Part shown: piece after piece, positions 21,562 through 21,677 of the stretch | Position numbering within the stretch: the first letter of the stretch is position 1 | Layout of the letters: each line of letters opens with the position of its first letter | Source: an uncultured Caryophanales bacterium | GTDB lineage: Bacteria; Bacillota_I; Bacilli_A; RF39; UBA660 | Assembly (NCBI GenBank): GCA_905206805.1 | Contig: CAJLIR010000022.1 | Span: forward strand, 1-21,677 | Direction: 5' to 3' | Length of the DNA stretch: 21,677 nucleotides | Translations under genes and position numbers: made by a program | The notes under the pieces: model-generated | Told to the model about the DNA's origin: nothing | Seen by the model: only the letters and a program-made list of their open reading frames with translations | Databases searched by the model: none

Positions 21562-21677
21562 TTAATTTATTCTTAGTTTTAATAATTCTTTTATGCTTAA
21601 TCCTGTTATTTCTGATATTGAGTCTAAATTGAATTTCTTTTGTATCATTGTTTTTGCAATATTTATCTTTTCACTGG
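21562..21677 (-). CDS. C-terminal end of an Rpn/PD-(D/E)XK nuclease family protein (partial)
   Basis: 38 residues are visible before the stop codon at 21562-21564; the gene continues beyond the right edge. They read EKINIAKTMIQKKFNLDSIS followed by EITGLSIKELLKLRIN. The pattern 'IAK.M...... I..ITGLS.EE...L' is the typical helical tail of Rpn-type recombination-promoting nucleases, long annotated as putative transposases. These act on DNA and often occur in many copies per genome. The catalytic PD-(D/E)XK domain is outside the window, so activity cannot be judged. The spacer down to the secreted-protein gene (21327-21561) holds no gene I can find. Confidence 0.65.
   Translation of the reverse strand, partial: SEKINIAKTMIQKKFNLDSISEITGLSIKELLKLRIN

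Noticed and set aside
1..21677. CRISPR array, rRNA, or insertion sequence with terminal repeats
   Set aside because: No regularly spaced repeats, rRNA-like sequence or transposase with inverted ends was seen; the only mobile-element hint is the partial Rpn-like gene at the right edge.

Overview
The window is about 75% A+T. Every gene I can support lies on the minus strand, so the region is read here from right (21677) to left (1). The proteins point to a Gram-positive Bacillota organism, probably a gut-type Bacilli or RF39/Erysipelotrichales-like lineage. Signs of this are strong GGAGG ribosome binding sites, a SigK/SigE-like sigma factor, a KinB-like kinase, bacitracin/lantibiotic-type ABC transporters and DUF6273, DUF1848 and DUF1287 proteins. 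UGA is used as a stop (for example in the ATGA overlap at 14113-14116), so the code is table 11 and not the mycoplasma code. The lineage is an inference; no rRNA or phylogenetic marker is present.

Right end (21677-17799): the C-terminal end of an Rpn/PD-(D/E)XK-type protein enters the window. Next comes a small, cysteine-free secreted protein (20904-21326) that seems to use an ATT start codon. It is followed by a tightly coupled operon of three six-helix membrane proteins and a BcrA/LanF-like ATPase, then tRNA-Gln(CTG) and a terminator. The secreted protein and its private transporter are the best candidate here for an undescribed bacteriocin-like or immunity system.

Middle (17746-11776): a homodimer-type ABC exporter and methionine aminopeptidase (map) come first. 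A strong promoter follows, with a 290-nt leader that holds the C-terminal relic of a small protein and a perfect 12-bp hairpin. The leader feeds a MacB/Lol-like ABC transporter made of one ATPase and two FtsX-like permeases, closed by a terminator. The layout again is (dead) small protein followed by ABC transporter, so there may be two similar export/immunity modules, one with its cargo gene decayed.

11732-8745: a DUF1287 amidase-like protein, a lipoprotein and two single-pass membrane proteins of unknown function form an envelope cluster. To its left lie decayed genes (an internally deleted 36-residue ORF and a broken YoaP-like acetyltransferase) and an ATC-hydrolase family protein.

7962-4483: a sigma factor with two extra sigma-4-like modules has its own promoter, a leader hairpin and a terminator. 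Downstream is an operon of a 68-residue protein, a DUF1848 iron-sulfur protein and a class III Fic AMP-transferase. The Fic gene is bracketed by a 30-bp direct repeat.

Left end (4459-1): a GNAT acetyltransferase, a prolyl-tRNA editing protein, a DUF3781 stub, 3-methyladenine glycosylase I (tag), an orphan histidine kinase flanked by two Spo0A-box-like sites, and a large pseudopilin carrying a DUF6273 domain. The promoter and first codon of one more gene sit at the very edge.
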